A stretch of 64,000 nucleotides of DNA from DASWUZ01 sp036401375 (GTDB lineage: Bacteria; Acidobacteriota; Terriglobia; Terriglobales; Acidobacteriaceae), in NCBI GenBank assembly GCA_036401375.1, contig DASWVB010000009.1:78987-142986 (forward strand), read 5' to 3'. How positions within the stretch are numbered: position 1 is the first letter of the stretch; each line of letters begins with the position of its first letter. Position numbers and translations under genes: made by a program. Of this stretch, positions 8,599 to 16,960 are shown piece after piece. The notes under the pieces were generated by a model. It saw only the letters and a program-made list of their open reading frames with translations. It searched no databases and was not told the origin of the DNA.

Positions 8599-10293
8599 AT
8601 GAATCGGTTTGCAAGACAAATCTCGGCCGCCTGCCTCTTCACGGCCCTGGCTCTCCCCACTGCTCCTGCGTTTGCCCGCAAGGTCAAGAACCAGCACGAG
8701 AAGAAGATCAAGCAGAATCCCCTCGCCGACGTCAATTCCAAGCAGCCCGACAAGGAGCTCTTTGACAAGGCGATGAAGGCGCTTAGCAAGGGGCGCTACG
8801 ATGTCACCCGGCTCGACCTGCAGGTGCTGCTCAATACCTATCCTGACTCTGAATACCTGATGCGCGCCAAGCTCGCCGTCGCCGACAGCTGGTTCAAAGA
8901 GGGCGGCTCAGCTGCCTACACCCAGGCGGAGTCGGAGTACCACGACTTCATCACCTTCTTCCCCAACTCCCCAGAGGCTGCCGAGGCCCAGATGCGGGTC
9001 GCGGATATCTACTACATGCAGATGGAGAAGCCCGACCGCGATTACACCAACGTCCAGCGTGCCGAGCAGGAATACCGGGTCATGATCCAGACATACCCGG
9101 ACTCGACGCTCCTCCCCCGTGCCAAGCAGCGGCTGCGCGACGTGCAGGAGGTTCTGGCCCAACGCGAGTATGAGATCGGCCAGTTCTATGCGACCCAGGC
9201 CCTGGTCAGCGGCAACTTTGCAGCCGGCATTGCCCGCCTCCAGACCGTCGCCGACACCTATCCACTCTTCAGCCATAGCGACCTGACCCTGATCGCGCTC
9301 GGCGACTCCTACGCCGAACAGGCCAGGCTCGCACAGGGTCTCAAGATTTCACCGGCAGCCCGCGAGCGCCTCTCCGCGATCTACGAAGACCGTGCCGCCG
9401 AGGCGTACAGCCGCGTAGTCACCCGCTACCCCATGGCGCCCCACGTCGAGGATGCGAAGGACCGCCTCATCGCCCTGAACCGGCCCGTCCCCGAGCCCAC
9501 GCCGCAGGCCCTCGCCGAAAACGAAGCAGAGGAGCAGAGCCGCACCCCGGTCAAGCTCAAGGACCGGGCCATCATGCTCGTCAAGAAGGGGCCATCCCCC
9601 GTCACGGTATCTCGCGTCGGGGAGCCGTCACTGACTGATCCGGCGCCCGTGCTCGCGCCCCAGATCAACGCCGCCACGCTGGCAAGCTTCACCGCTGCAA
9701 CTACCGGGCGCCCCGCACCGCCGACCAACGTCGCCACCGCACCAGCAGCAGAGAGCGGTACCACGACCGGGGGTGGCGAGACCGGAACCATGCAGGCGGT
9801 TCCGGACAGCACAGAGACTTCCAGTCCCGGAACGACCGGCATCGGCGTCCAGGTCATCACTCCATCTCAAAACAGCAATCCGGCACCCGAGACGGCCATT
9901 CCCGCTTCGACGGGCGGCGCAGGCGTGAGCAGTCAACCCGCTGCAAATGTACCCGGAACGATGCCCCGGCCTGGCGATGTATCCACGGGTGCGGCTGCTG
10001 AACCGGCCCAGCCCGCCGTCGCACCTCCGGCAGCCCTTGCGGTCGAGCCGAACGGTGGATTGAAGGCAGTAGGTCCGGCAGACAATACTCCTCTGCCGGC
10101 CGTCGAGAGGGCGAGTGAAGCGCCTGCGCAGATCAATGAAGCGCACGGCGGCGGACCCGCCCAGGTAACTACCGGCACCCCCTCCGCGAACGTAAAGAAG
10201 AAAAAGACCCCCAAGCCCGCCTTCAACAGCAGCGACGAATCATCGAGCAAGCACAAGAAGAAGAAAGGTCTCAGCAAGCTGAACCCCCTCTAG
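8599..10293 (+). CDS. bamD: BamD/YfiO-like TPR protein with long low-complexity C-terminus
   Basis: 564 residues. Residues about 50-290 hold TPR-like repeats typical of BamD (LNTYPDSEYLMRAKLAVADSW, FFPNSPEAAEAQMRVADIYY, TYPDSTLLPRAKQRL), the component of the outer-membrane protein assembly machine. BamD is normally a lipoprotein of about 245 residues. Here the signal peptide ends APAFA without a lipobox cysteine, so the protein may be non-lipidated. A 270-residue Ala/Pro/Thr/Gly-rich tail ends in Lys-rich blocks (KKKKTPKP, KHKKKKG). ATG with a GGTG-like Shine-Dalgarno, 111 bp after rpe. Confidence 0.8.
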   Translation: MNRFARQISAACLFTALALPTAPAFARKVKNQHEKKIKQNPLADVNSKQPDKELFDKAMKALSKGRYDVTRLDLQVLLNTYPDSEYLMRAKLAVADSWFKEGGSAAYTQAESEYHDFITFFPNSPEAAEAQMRVADIYYMQMEKPDRDYTNVQRAEQEYRVMIQTYPDSTLLPRAKQRLRDVQEVLAQREYEIGQFYATQALVSGNFAAGIARLQTVADTYPLFSHSDLTLIALGDSYAEQARLAQGLKISPAARERLSAIYEDRAAEAYSRVVTRYPMAPHVEDAKDRLIALNRPVPEPTPQALAENEAEEQSRTPVKLKDRAIMLVKKGPSPVTVSRVGEPSLTDPAPVLAPQINAATLASFTAATTGRPAPPTNVATAPAAESGTTTGGGETGTMQAVPDSTETSSPGTTGIGVQVITPSQNSNPAPETAIPASTGGAGVSSQPAANVPGTMPRPGDVSTGAAAEPAQPAVAPPAALAVEPNGGLKAVGPADNTPLPAVERASEAPAQINEAHGGGPAQVTTGTPSANVKKKKTPKPAFNSSDESSSKHKKKKGLSKLNPL

Positions 10294-10500
10294 CCGCTCA
10301 ACAGCTCATCCTCTACACCCCCGCAGTATTGAGCGCGTCACCGGATTGCGCGCTCTGCCGTTGCAGACCAAAGCTGCCCGATTCTTAAAGGCACTCGTGA
10401 GCCGCGCCTCCTTGCAGCAACGTCAGCAGCCAGCTCGCAGCACTCGTCAGCGGCCCAAACGCCGGCGAGGACGTCCGCAAGCCAAACCCGGCAACACCGC

Positions 10501-10506
10501 TATAAT
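10501..10506 (+). promoter_or_regulatory. -10 promoter element
   Basis: A perfect TATAAT lies 33 bp before the ATG at 10540. No good -35 is seen 16-18 bp upstream, so the promoter may be extended or activator-dependent. A GGAG Shine-Dalgarno follows about 6 nt before the start. Confidence 0.45.
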
Positions 10507-10539
10507 TCTCCTTCCGTCCTAAGCCCGAAGGAGTCATGC

Positions 10540-12429
10540 ATGAAACGAAGACTGCTGCTCTCCGCACTGCTTCTCCCTTTGCTCGCCGGTCCATCCAGAG
10601 CAGCCGACACCCAGCAGAAGAGCTTCAAGACCGTCGTCTACATCCCCGTTGGCGTTGTGCTGCACATGAAGGACCACGCGTGGCTCGAGAGCAGCTGGGC
10701 GCAGATCTCATCACAAGTCCACGTAGACAAGGTCTACATCGAGACCTACCGCAGCCGGGTCGTCGCCGACGACCAGCTCATTGAGGACGTGAAGAAGTTC
10801 TTCGCCGACCATAATGTCGAGGTCGCCGGAGGCATCTGCTACTCCGACAGCGATAACGGGCAGTTCGCCTCCTTCACCTACACCAAAGCGGCCGACCGCG
10901 CCTATGTGAAACACGTGACCGAGCTCACCGCCAGGCACTTCGACGAGGTCATCCTCGACGACTTCTTCTTCGCCAACAGCAAGGCGCCATCTGACATCGC
11001 GGCCAAGGGCGCGCAGAGCTGGACCGGCTTCCGCCTCAAGACCATGGACGAGGTCTCACGCAACCTCGTCGTCGGCGCCATGAAGGCTGTCAATCCCAGG
11101 ATCAAGGTCGTCATCAAGTTTCCGAACTGGTATGAACACTTTCAGGGCAACGGCTACGACCTGGAACAGGAGCCGAAGATCTTCGACGGCATCTACGCCG
11201 GCACTGAGACGCGCGACCCAGTCGACACCGACCAGAACCTGCAGCAGTACGAGAGCTACGAGATCGTGCGCTACTTCGAAAACATCGATCCCGGCAGGCT
11301 CGGCGGCGGATGGGTCGACACCTACAGCCTCAACTACATTGATCGCTACTCGGAGCAGCTATGGCTCACCGTCTTTTCAAAAGCTCGGGAGATGACCCTC
11401 TTCAACTACAGCAACCTGCTCGACGTGCCCGAGCCGGGGCTGCGTCCCTGGGCTGCGGCCTCCACTGCAAAAGTGCAGTGGGACAAGATCGCCGCGCGAG
11501 GCAAGGGTAGTCCGACCTTCGCCTCCGTCGCTGGCGATGCGCTCGACCAGGTCAAGCCCTTCATCGACAGGCTCGGCAAGCCGGTAGGCATCGCGAGCTA
11601 TCGCCCCTACAACGCGCTCGGCGAAGATTTCCTGCACAACTTCCTTGGCATGATCGGAATCCCCATCGAGCTCTATCCCACCTTTCCCAAGGAAGCGGAC
11701 GTGGTCCTGCTCACCGAGGGTGCGAAGTTCGATCCGAAGATCGTCCCCGAGATCAAGGCAAAGCTCACCGCCGGAGGGACCGTCGTCATCACCTCGGGCC
11801 TCCTGCAGGCGCTCGAGGGCAAGGGCATCGAAGACCTCGTCGAGCTGCGTTACAGCCCGCTCGCGGTTCCGCTCACCGCCTTCATCGGCGCCTTTGGACC
11901 GGGCTCAGGAACCGGCCTCGGCAAACTCGAGAAGCCCATTCTCTTCCCCCAAATACGCTTCCTCACCAACGACGCATGGCCGGTCGTGCGCGGCCTCTCC
12001 GACGACAACGCCTTCCCTGTCCTGCTGATGGACAAGTACTCCACCGGAACGCTCTACGTGCTCACCGTGCCTGACAACTTCACCGACCTCTACCGCCTGC
12101 CCGCACCCACGCTGAACGCCCTGCGCAGCTACATCATGGGCAGCTTCCCGGTGCGCATCAATGCCCCTGCGCAGGTCAGCCTCTTCACCTACGACAACGG
12201 CAGCCTCATCGTGGAGTCGTTCCGCGACGAGCCGTCGGAGATCACTATCCTGACCAGCGGCAGCTCCGCTCATCTCGAAAATCTGCAGACCGGCGAGTCT
12301 CTGGCCGGCACTCCCGCCGAGCTCAGAGGCAGCCGCCGCTCGGCCACCGCTCCAAGAAGCGCCGCGCAGACAGCCTTCAAGCTAACGCTGCCGGCGCACA
12401 GCTACGTCGCCCTCCAGCAGAGACCCTAG
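10540..12429 (+). CDS. Secreted TIM-barrel-like protein of unknown function
   Basis: 629 residues with a clear signal peptide (MKRRLLLSALLLPLLAG, cleavage near SRAAD). Residues about 30-300 look like a glycosidase-type barrel: KTVVYIPVG, VDKVYIETYRS, VEVAGGICYSD, then EVILDDFFFANS, whose acidic cluster is placed like a catalytic centre, and IKVVIKFPNWYEH. A second domain (about 340-440: PVGIASYRPY, ADVVLLTEGAKF, GTVVITSGLLQAL) resembles a Rossmann/GATase-like fold as in trimerisation domains of some glycosidases. A beta-rich C-terminus follows. Substrate unknown. Confidence 0.7.
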   Translation: MKRRLLLSALLLPLLAGPSRAADTQQKSFKTVVYIPVGVVLHMKDHAWLESSWAQISSQVHVDKVYIETYRSRVVADDQLIEDVKKFFADHNVEVAGGICYSDSDNGQFASFTYTKAADRAYVKHVTELTARHFDEVILDDFFFANSKAPSDIAAKGAQSWTGFRLKTMDEVSRNLVVGAMKAVNPRIKVVIKFPNWYEHFQGNGYDLEQEPKIFDGIYAGTETRDPVDTDQNLQQYESYEIVRYFENIDPGRLGGGWVDTYSLNYIDRYSEQLWLTVFSKAREMTLFNYSNLLDVPEPGLRPWAAASTAKVQWDKIAARGKGSPTFASVAGDALDQVKPFIDRLGKPVGIASYRPYNALGEDFLHNFLGMIGIPIELYPTFPKEADVVLLTEGAKFDPKIVPEIKAKLTAGGTVVITSGLLQALEGKGIEDLVELRYSPLAVPLTAFIGAFGPGSGTGLGKLEKPILFPQIRFLTNDAWPVVRGLSDDNAFPVLLMDKYSTGTLYVLTVPDNFTDLYRLPAPTLNALRSYIMGSFPVRINAPAQVSLFTYDNGSLIVESFRDEPSEITILTSGSSAHLENLQTGESLAGTPAELRGSRRSATAPRSAAQTAFKLTLPAHSYVALQQRP

Positions 12430-12552
12430 ACAGCGGCGCCGCGTTCACGTCGCGACCAAAGCCCAAGCCGCCTAGAATGTTAGAGAGCGCAACGCCTCAG
12501 GCGACGAATGGTCGACTGAGCCCCCTAAGCACCGCGCAACGAAAGAGGCAGA

Positions 12553-14106
12553 TTGAAAACGCAAGTTTCTAAACAGAACATCCCGAGCGTCGCCACAGAC
12601 TTGCTCGCCGTATTCGCCGTCGACGGCGCTCCGGTAAAGACTCCCAAACTCCCCACCCAGAAAGAGCCTGAAGCGATCCCCCAGATCCTCCTCCTGAGCT
12701 CCGACGCTGCCGTTCAGCGCGCAGCGGAGGCAGTCCTTGCCAGCGGCGAGTTCAAAGCAAGTGCAAATGAAACACTGCTCCTTCACTCGCCTTTGGGACT
12801 TGCAGCGAAACGCCTGCTGATCGTTGGCCTCGGCAAGTCGGCCAAGGCTACGATCCACGACCTGCGCAGGGCTGGGGGCACCGCAGTCCGATTTGCCAAA
12901 CCGAGGGGCATAAAGAACGTTGCCTTCGTCGTCCCCACCGCGGTCGAGGGCTGGATGGCCCTGCCGCCCGGCCCCTGCGTTCAGGCCGTCGTAGAGGGCG
13001 CATTGCTCGGCGACTTCGACTCCGACACCTACCGCTCCGACCGCAAAGACCAGAGCGTTCAGTCCGTAACATTGCTTGCCACCGAGTCCGACCTCACCAT
13101 CGCGGAGCAGGCACTCCGCGACGGCGCCATCATCGCCGATGCGCAGAACTTTGCCCGCAGCCTGGTGCTCGAACCCGGCAACGTCGTCACTCCTGCGGTC
13201 CTGGGCGAGCGTGCTAAAGCAATGGCCGAAGAGGTTGGCCTGCGGTGCGAGGTTTATGGCGCCGACAAGCTGCATGAGCTGAAGATGGGCGCATTCTGGG
13301 CCGTCGCGCAGGGCTCCGAGCAGCCGCCTGCGCTGATCGTCCTCACCTACACGCCAGACATGTCTGTAAAGGACGGTCCAGTCCTCGGCCTGGTCGGCAA
13401 GGGCATCACCTTCGATACCGGCGGCATATCGATCAAGCCTGCCGACGGCATGGAGAAGATGAAGTACGACATGGGCGGTGGAGCGGCGATGCTCGGCGCG
13501 ATGCGGGCCATCGCCGGCCTCAAGCCTGCCGTGCGGGTGATCTGCGTCGTCTGCGCCGCAGAAAACATGCCCTCCGGCAAAGCCTATCGACCCGGTGACA
13601 TTGTCACCGCTAAATCCGGCAAGACCATTGAGGTAATGAATACAGATGCCGAGGGTCGCATGGTGCTCGCCGACGGCCTCAACTATGCCCGCGAACTCGG
13701 TGCGACTCACCTCATCGACGCCGCCACTCTCACTGGCGCCGTGGGAGTGGCCCTCGGCGCTGTCAACGCCGGCGCCTTTTCTAACGACGATGCGACCTAC
13801 GAACATTTCACCCGCGGCCTCGCTGTCTCGGGCGAACGGTTCTGGCGTCTCCCCCTCGACGACGACTACCGCGAACAGATCAAGTCCAGCATCGCCGACA
13901 TCATGAACACCGGTGGCAGCCGACTCGGAGGCGCCATCACCGCCGCCAAGTTCCTCCAGGAGTTTGCCGAGGAGACGCCGTGGATCCACCTCGACATCGC
14001 TGCCGTGACCTGGATCGACGACGCCAAACCGTGGCTGGCGAAAGGCCCGACCGGAACCTCCGTCCGCAGCATCGTCGAGTGGGTCCGCACCTACTCAGCG
14101 AGCTAG
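12553..14106 (+). CDS. pepA: Leucyl aminopeptidase (M17 family)
   Basis: 517 residues, cytosolic dizinc aminopeptidase that removes N-terminal residues from peptides. The catalytic C-terminal domain shows GKGITFDTGG with the metal-binding Lys and Asp and the M17 signature NTDAEGRM (from Asn363). The start is a TTG preceded by an AAAGAGG Shine-Dalgarno, giving MKTQVSKQN. A convergent gene follows beyond a bidirectional terminator. Confidence 0.95.
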   Translation: MKTQVSKQNIPSVATDLLAVFAVDGAPVKTPKLPTQKEPEAIPQILLLSSDAAVQRAAEAVLASGEFKASANETLLLHSPLGLAAKRLLIVGLGKSAKATIHDLRRAGGTAVRFAKPRGIKNVAFVVPTAVEGWMALPPGPCVQAVVEGALLGDFDSDTYRSDRKDQSVQSVTLLATESDLTIAEQALRDGAIIADAQNFARSLVLEPGNVVTPAVLGERAKAMAEEVGLRCEVYGADKLHELKMGAFWAVAQGSEQPPALIVLTYTPDMSVKDGPVLGLVGKGITFDTGGISIKPADGMEKMKYDMGGGAAMLGAMRAIAGLKPAVRVICVVCAAENMPSGKAYRPGDIVTAKSGKTIEVMNTDAEGRMVLADGLNYARELGATHLIDAATLTGAVGVALGAVNAGAFSNDDATYEHFTRGLAVSGERFWRLPLDDDYREQIKSSIADIMNTGGSRLGGAITAAKFLQEFAEETPWIHLDIAAVTWIDDAKPWLAKGPTGTSVRSIVEWVRTYSAS

Positions 14107-14158
14107 CGTTCGCGTCTCGGCCAAACAAACTCCCGCTCAACGGGATAGCTCACCACAT

Positions 14159-14198
14159 GAAAATGCCCCATAACTCGTTCTGAGCATGGGGCGCTTTC
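14159..14198. terminator. Bidirectional rho-independent terminator
   Basis: GCCCCAT (14165-14171) pairs with ATGGGGC (14186-14192), and the arms are flanked by GAAA and TTTC that extend the stem. It lies between convergent pepA and the DJ-1/PfpI gene. The minus-strand reading has a short ATTTTC tail, the plus-strand reading GCTTTC, so it can serve both genes. Confidence 0.6.
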
Positions 14199-14238
14199 AC
14201 TTGAATCTCAATCGGCTTGTTGGAGCCCGCGACGAAAC

Positions 14239-14811
14239 CTAGCTCGCCTTCTTCAGCTTGCTCTCGCCCGCAAACTCCTTCACGATCTGCTTGTTGAACG
14301 CGGGAAGATCGTCCGGCTTCCGGCTCGTGATCAGGCCCCCATCGGAGACGACCTCCTCATCCACCCAGTTCGCGCCCGCGTTCTTCAGATCCGTCTTGAG
14401 CGACGGCCAGGACGTCATCTTCCTGCCCTGCACACCACCCGCCTCGATCAGAGTCCAGGGTCCATGGCAGATCGCCGCAATCACCTTGCCCGCGTCGACA
14501 AACTGCTTCACAAACGCGACCGCCTCAGCGTTGACCCGCAGGTAGTCGGGGTTCTGCACGCCGCCCGGCAGCAGCAGGTTGTCAAACTCCGCCGCCGTAA
14601 CCTCGTCAAGCGTCTTGTCGACCTTGATCTTGTCGCCCTTCTCGTCGTGGTTCATGCCCTGTATCTTGCCTGACTTGATCGACACCACGACCGTCTCGGC
14701 ACCAGCCTTTTCGAGCGCCTTCCGAGGCTCGGTAAGCTCCACCTGCTCAAACCCATCCGTTGCCAGGATCGCAATCTTCTTGCCCTTCAGACTGCCCTTC
14801 AGACTTGCCAT
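14239..14811 (-). CDS. DJ-1/PfpI family (type 1 glutamine amidotransferase-like) protein
   Basis: 190 residues. The family nucleophile elbow AICHGPW with the catalytic Cys, an upstream FEQVELTEP segment and LLLPGGVQNPDYLR are all visible, as in PfpI/YhbO proteases or protein deglycases that protect against carbonyl stress. The start at 14811 (MASLKGSLKGKK) is set by a GGAGG Shine-Dalgarno at 14821-14825, 9 nt upstream; the open frame continues further but without a ribosome site. Monocistronic, ending in the shared terminator at 14159-14198. Confidence 0.9.
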   Translation of the reverse strand: MASLKGSLKGKKIAILATDGFEQVELTEPRKALEKAGAETVVVSIKSGKIQGMNHDEKGDKIKVDKTLDEVTAAEFDNLLLPGGVQNPDYLRVNAEAVAFVKQFVDAGKVIAAICHGPWTLIEAGGVQGRKMTSWPSLKTDLKNAGANWVDEEVVSDGGLITSRKPDDLPAFNKQIVKEFAGESKLKKAS

Positions 14812-15054
14812 GGAATAAAACCTCCCGCACCGATTGCCAGCGCGCAGCAGAGCCCGGCGTCCGGCCCTTCCGCACAAGGCTGATTCTTCGTAATAGGAGG
14901 TTACGAGACCAGATAGCGTTGCCAGCTTGAGGGCCAGCCTGCAGACCTCGTTGTGTTTCTCGCAACCATCAGAGAACCAGAGCGCCCAGCAGCATTCCTG
15001 GCAAGCCAGCCGCGACAATGCGAACCACATACCCGCTCCGGTATGGGCTGAGGC

Positions 15055-16749
15055 TCAGGACAATGTGATCTGAAGAGTAGTCACGCTCGCAGCAGGAAAG
15101 GTATGGATCAGGCTGCTACCCGAAGGCTGCCCCATCGTCGCTGGCGACGGCCGCACCGCATCCCGATGAGCAAAGTCGTTGTGGTCATGAACGTCATGAC
15201 TCACCAGCACCGTGCCCTTCGCTGACCCAATCGTCGCACCGCGGACCGCGATCTCCGTAGTCATCGGCCGGTCCAGGTGCGGGTTCACCACGGAGAGTGT
15301 CATCTCCTTGCCCTTGACCGACGCGGAACCGCTCAGCCCGGCCAGAGTTCTGAGCGGATCGAGCGAACCGCGTCGGCTGTTACCGCCAACCGGGATCGGC
15401 CCTGAGGCCAGAGGATTGTCGATCGCCTGAGCGGTGAAGTCGGCGCGCACCGCCGTCCCGCCACGATGCGGCAGATACATCATGAAGACATGAAACGTCG
15501 GTGTGACCGTGAACTGATCTTCGCGCGCCAGCATCAGCGAGTGAAGGCAGTTGATCGACTGCGCCACATTTGCCATCGCCACCTTGTCCGCATGCCGATG
15601 GAAGATGTCGAGCGTTATTCCCGACAGCAGCGCATCGCGCATGGTCGACTGCTGCGAGAGGTTATAGTTCGGCCCGAGCCTCGTGCCGGCCCCATACCAC
15701 GCGCCCCACTCATCGACGACCAGCTTGACCTTGTTCTGCCCGCCATACTCCTCGATCGCTCCGTAGTGGTCCGTCACCACCCTCTCCATGATCGAGCCGC
15801 GCGTCAGCAGGTCGTAGTAAGCGCCGCTGTCAAACTCGAGCGCGTCACCGTCGGCAAACTGCTTCGGGCTTCCAGAGGTGTAGTAGTGAATTGACAGCCC
15901 CCAGATGTGCCGTCTCTCCGGGTTTGCAGCCAGGGCCGTGAAGAGCCGCCGCGTCCAGTCCACATCATCGCCATTGGCGCCGACGGCGACCAGCTTTAAC
16001 TGCTGCCCGTAGCCCGGCAGCCACGTGGCGTAGCGGCGGAACTGCCCCGCGTACTCCTCCGGCGTCTGATTGCCCCCGCACCCCCAGGTCTCATTTCCGA
16101 CCCCCCAGTACTCAACGTTGAACGGCTCGCGATCGCCATTCGCAGCCCGCTCCGCGGCAAGGGTGTCCGGCGCATCGGGTGCCGACGAATTGGAAGGCAG
16201 GTTCCCAGCCGGCGCATTGCAATACTCCACCAGCTGGTAGAAATCGCGCGCCGGCAGCGAGCGAATATCGCTCGCCAGGTAAGGCCGGCAGCCGATCGCG
16301 CGGCACGTCTCCATAAACTCGTGCAGGCCATACTGGTTCGACTCCTGCTGGCCCCAGAATGCAGCGCGGTTTGGCCGCTTCGCCGCCGGCCCGATGCCAT
16401 CGCGCCAGTCGTAGCTGTCGGCAAAACAGCCGCCCGGCCAGCGCAGCACCGGCGCCTGCACCGCCTTCATCGCGTTGATGAAGTCGAGACGAACCCCGTT
16501 CTGATTGGGTATCTTCGACTTCTCCCCTACCCAGACCCCGTCGTAGACCACCCCGCCAAGCTGCTCGATAAAATGGGAGTAGATCTCCGGCTCGATCGTG
16601 GCGATCGTCTCCGCTGGCATGACGTCGATATGCGCGTCGACCGCGGTCGATGCAGCCTGCGCGAGCGCAGAGCGCGAGACGGTGAGAGCAGAGGCGGCCA
16701 GGGCGGAGTTCTGTAGAAAGCGGCGACGGGTTACCGTTGAGGGTGTCAT
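15055..16749 (-). CDS. Alpha-L-arabinofuranosidase, GH51, Tat-exported
   Basis: 564 residues. A twin-arginine signal (TRRRFLQNSALAASALT) suggests export in folded form. The GH51 catalytic pair is clear: acid/base Glu220 in GVGNETWG and nucleophile Glu347 in VVDEWGAWY. The (beta/alpha)8 barrel is followed by the usual beta-sandwich C-terminus. The enzyme releases arabinose from arabinan or arabinoxylan. The beta-helix glycosidase gene upstream suggests a shared role in pectin/hemicellulose breakdown. ATG 16749 is chosen because it places the RR motif near the N-terminus. Confidence 0.92.
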   Translation of the reverse strand: MTPSTVTRRRFLQNSALAASALTVSRSALAQAASTAVDAHIDVMPAETIATIEPEIYSHFIEQLGGVVYDGVWVGEKSKIPNQNGVRLDFINAMKAVQAPVLRWPGGCFADSYDWRDGIGPAAKRPNRAAFWGQQESNQYGLHEFMETCRAIGCRPYLASDIRSLPARDFYQLVEYCNAPAGNLPSNSSAPDAPDTLAAERAANGDREPFNVEYWGVGNETWGCGGNQTPEEYAGQFRRYATWLPGYGQQLKLVAVGANGDDVDWTRRLFTALAANPERRHIWGLSIHYYTSGSPKQFADGDALEFDSGAYYDLLTRGSIMERVVTDHYGAIEEYGGQNKVKLVVDEWGAWYGAGTRLGPNYNLSQQSTMRDALLSGITLDIFHRHADKVAMANVAQSINCLHSLMLAREDQFTVTPTFHVFMMYLPHRGGTAVRADFTAQAIDNPLASGPIPVGGNSRRGSLDPLRTLAGLSGSASVKGKEMTLSVVNPHLDRPMTTEIAVRGATIGSAKGTVLVSHDVHDHNDFAHRDAVRPSPATMGQPSGSSLIHTFPAASVTTLQITLS

Positions 16750-16960
16750 AATCTCGTCCACCATACCGGGCAAAGTCGTCGCAGGCAAGACCCTCGTCCC
16801 ACTACCGCGACCTCGTCACCCGTCCAGGACGCGTACGCACTCCATAAGCCAGTTGGTCGCCGTATGAAGGCTTATCGACTTCAGCGTCACCTTGAGAGCG
16901 CAGCTTTAAAACCCACAAAGCTGGCGCAGCGAAGAGAACCTCGTTCGGCTGCGACTGAGG

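Noticed and set aside
12472..13989. 505-codon minus-strand frame opposite pepA
   Set aside because: Mirror of pepA; no recognisable domain, while pepA has full M17 motifs.
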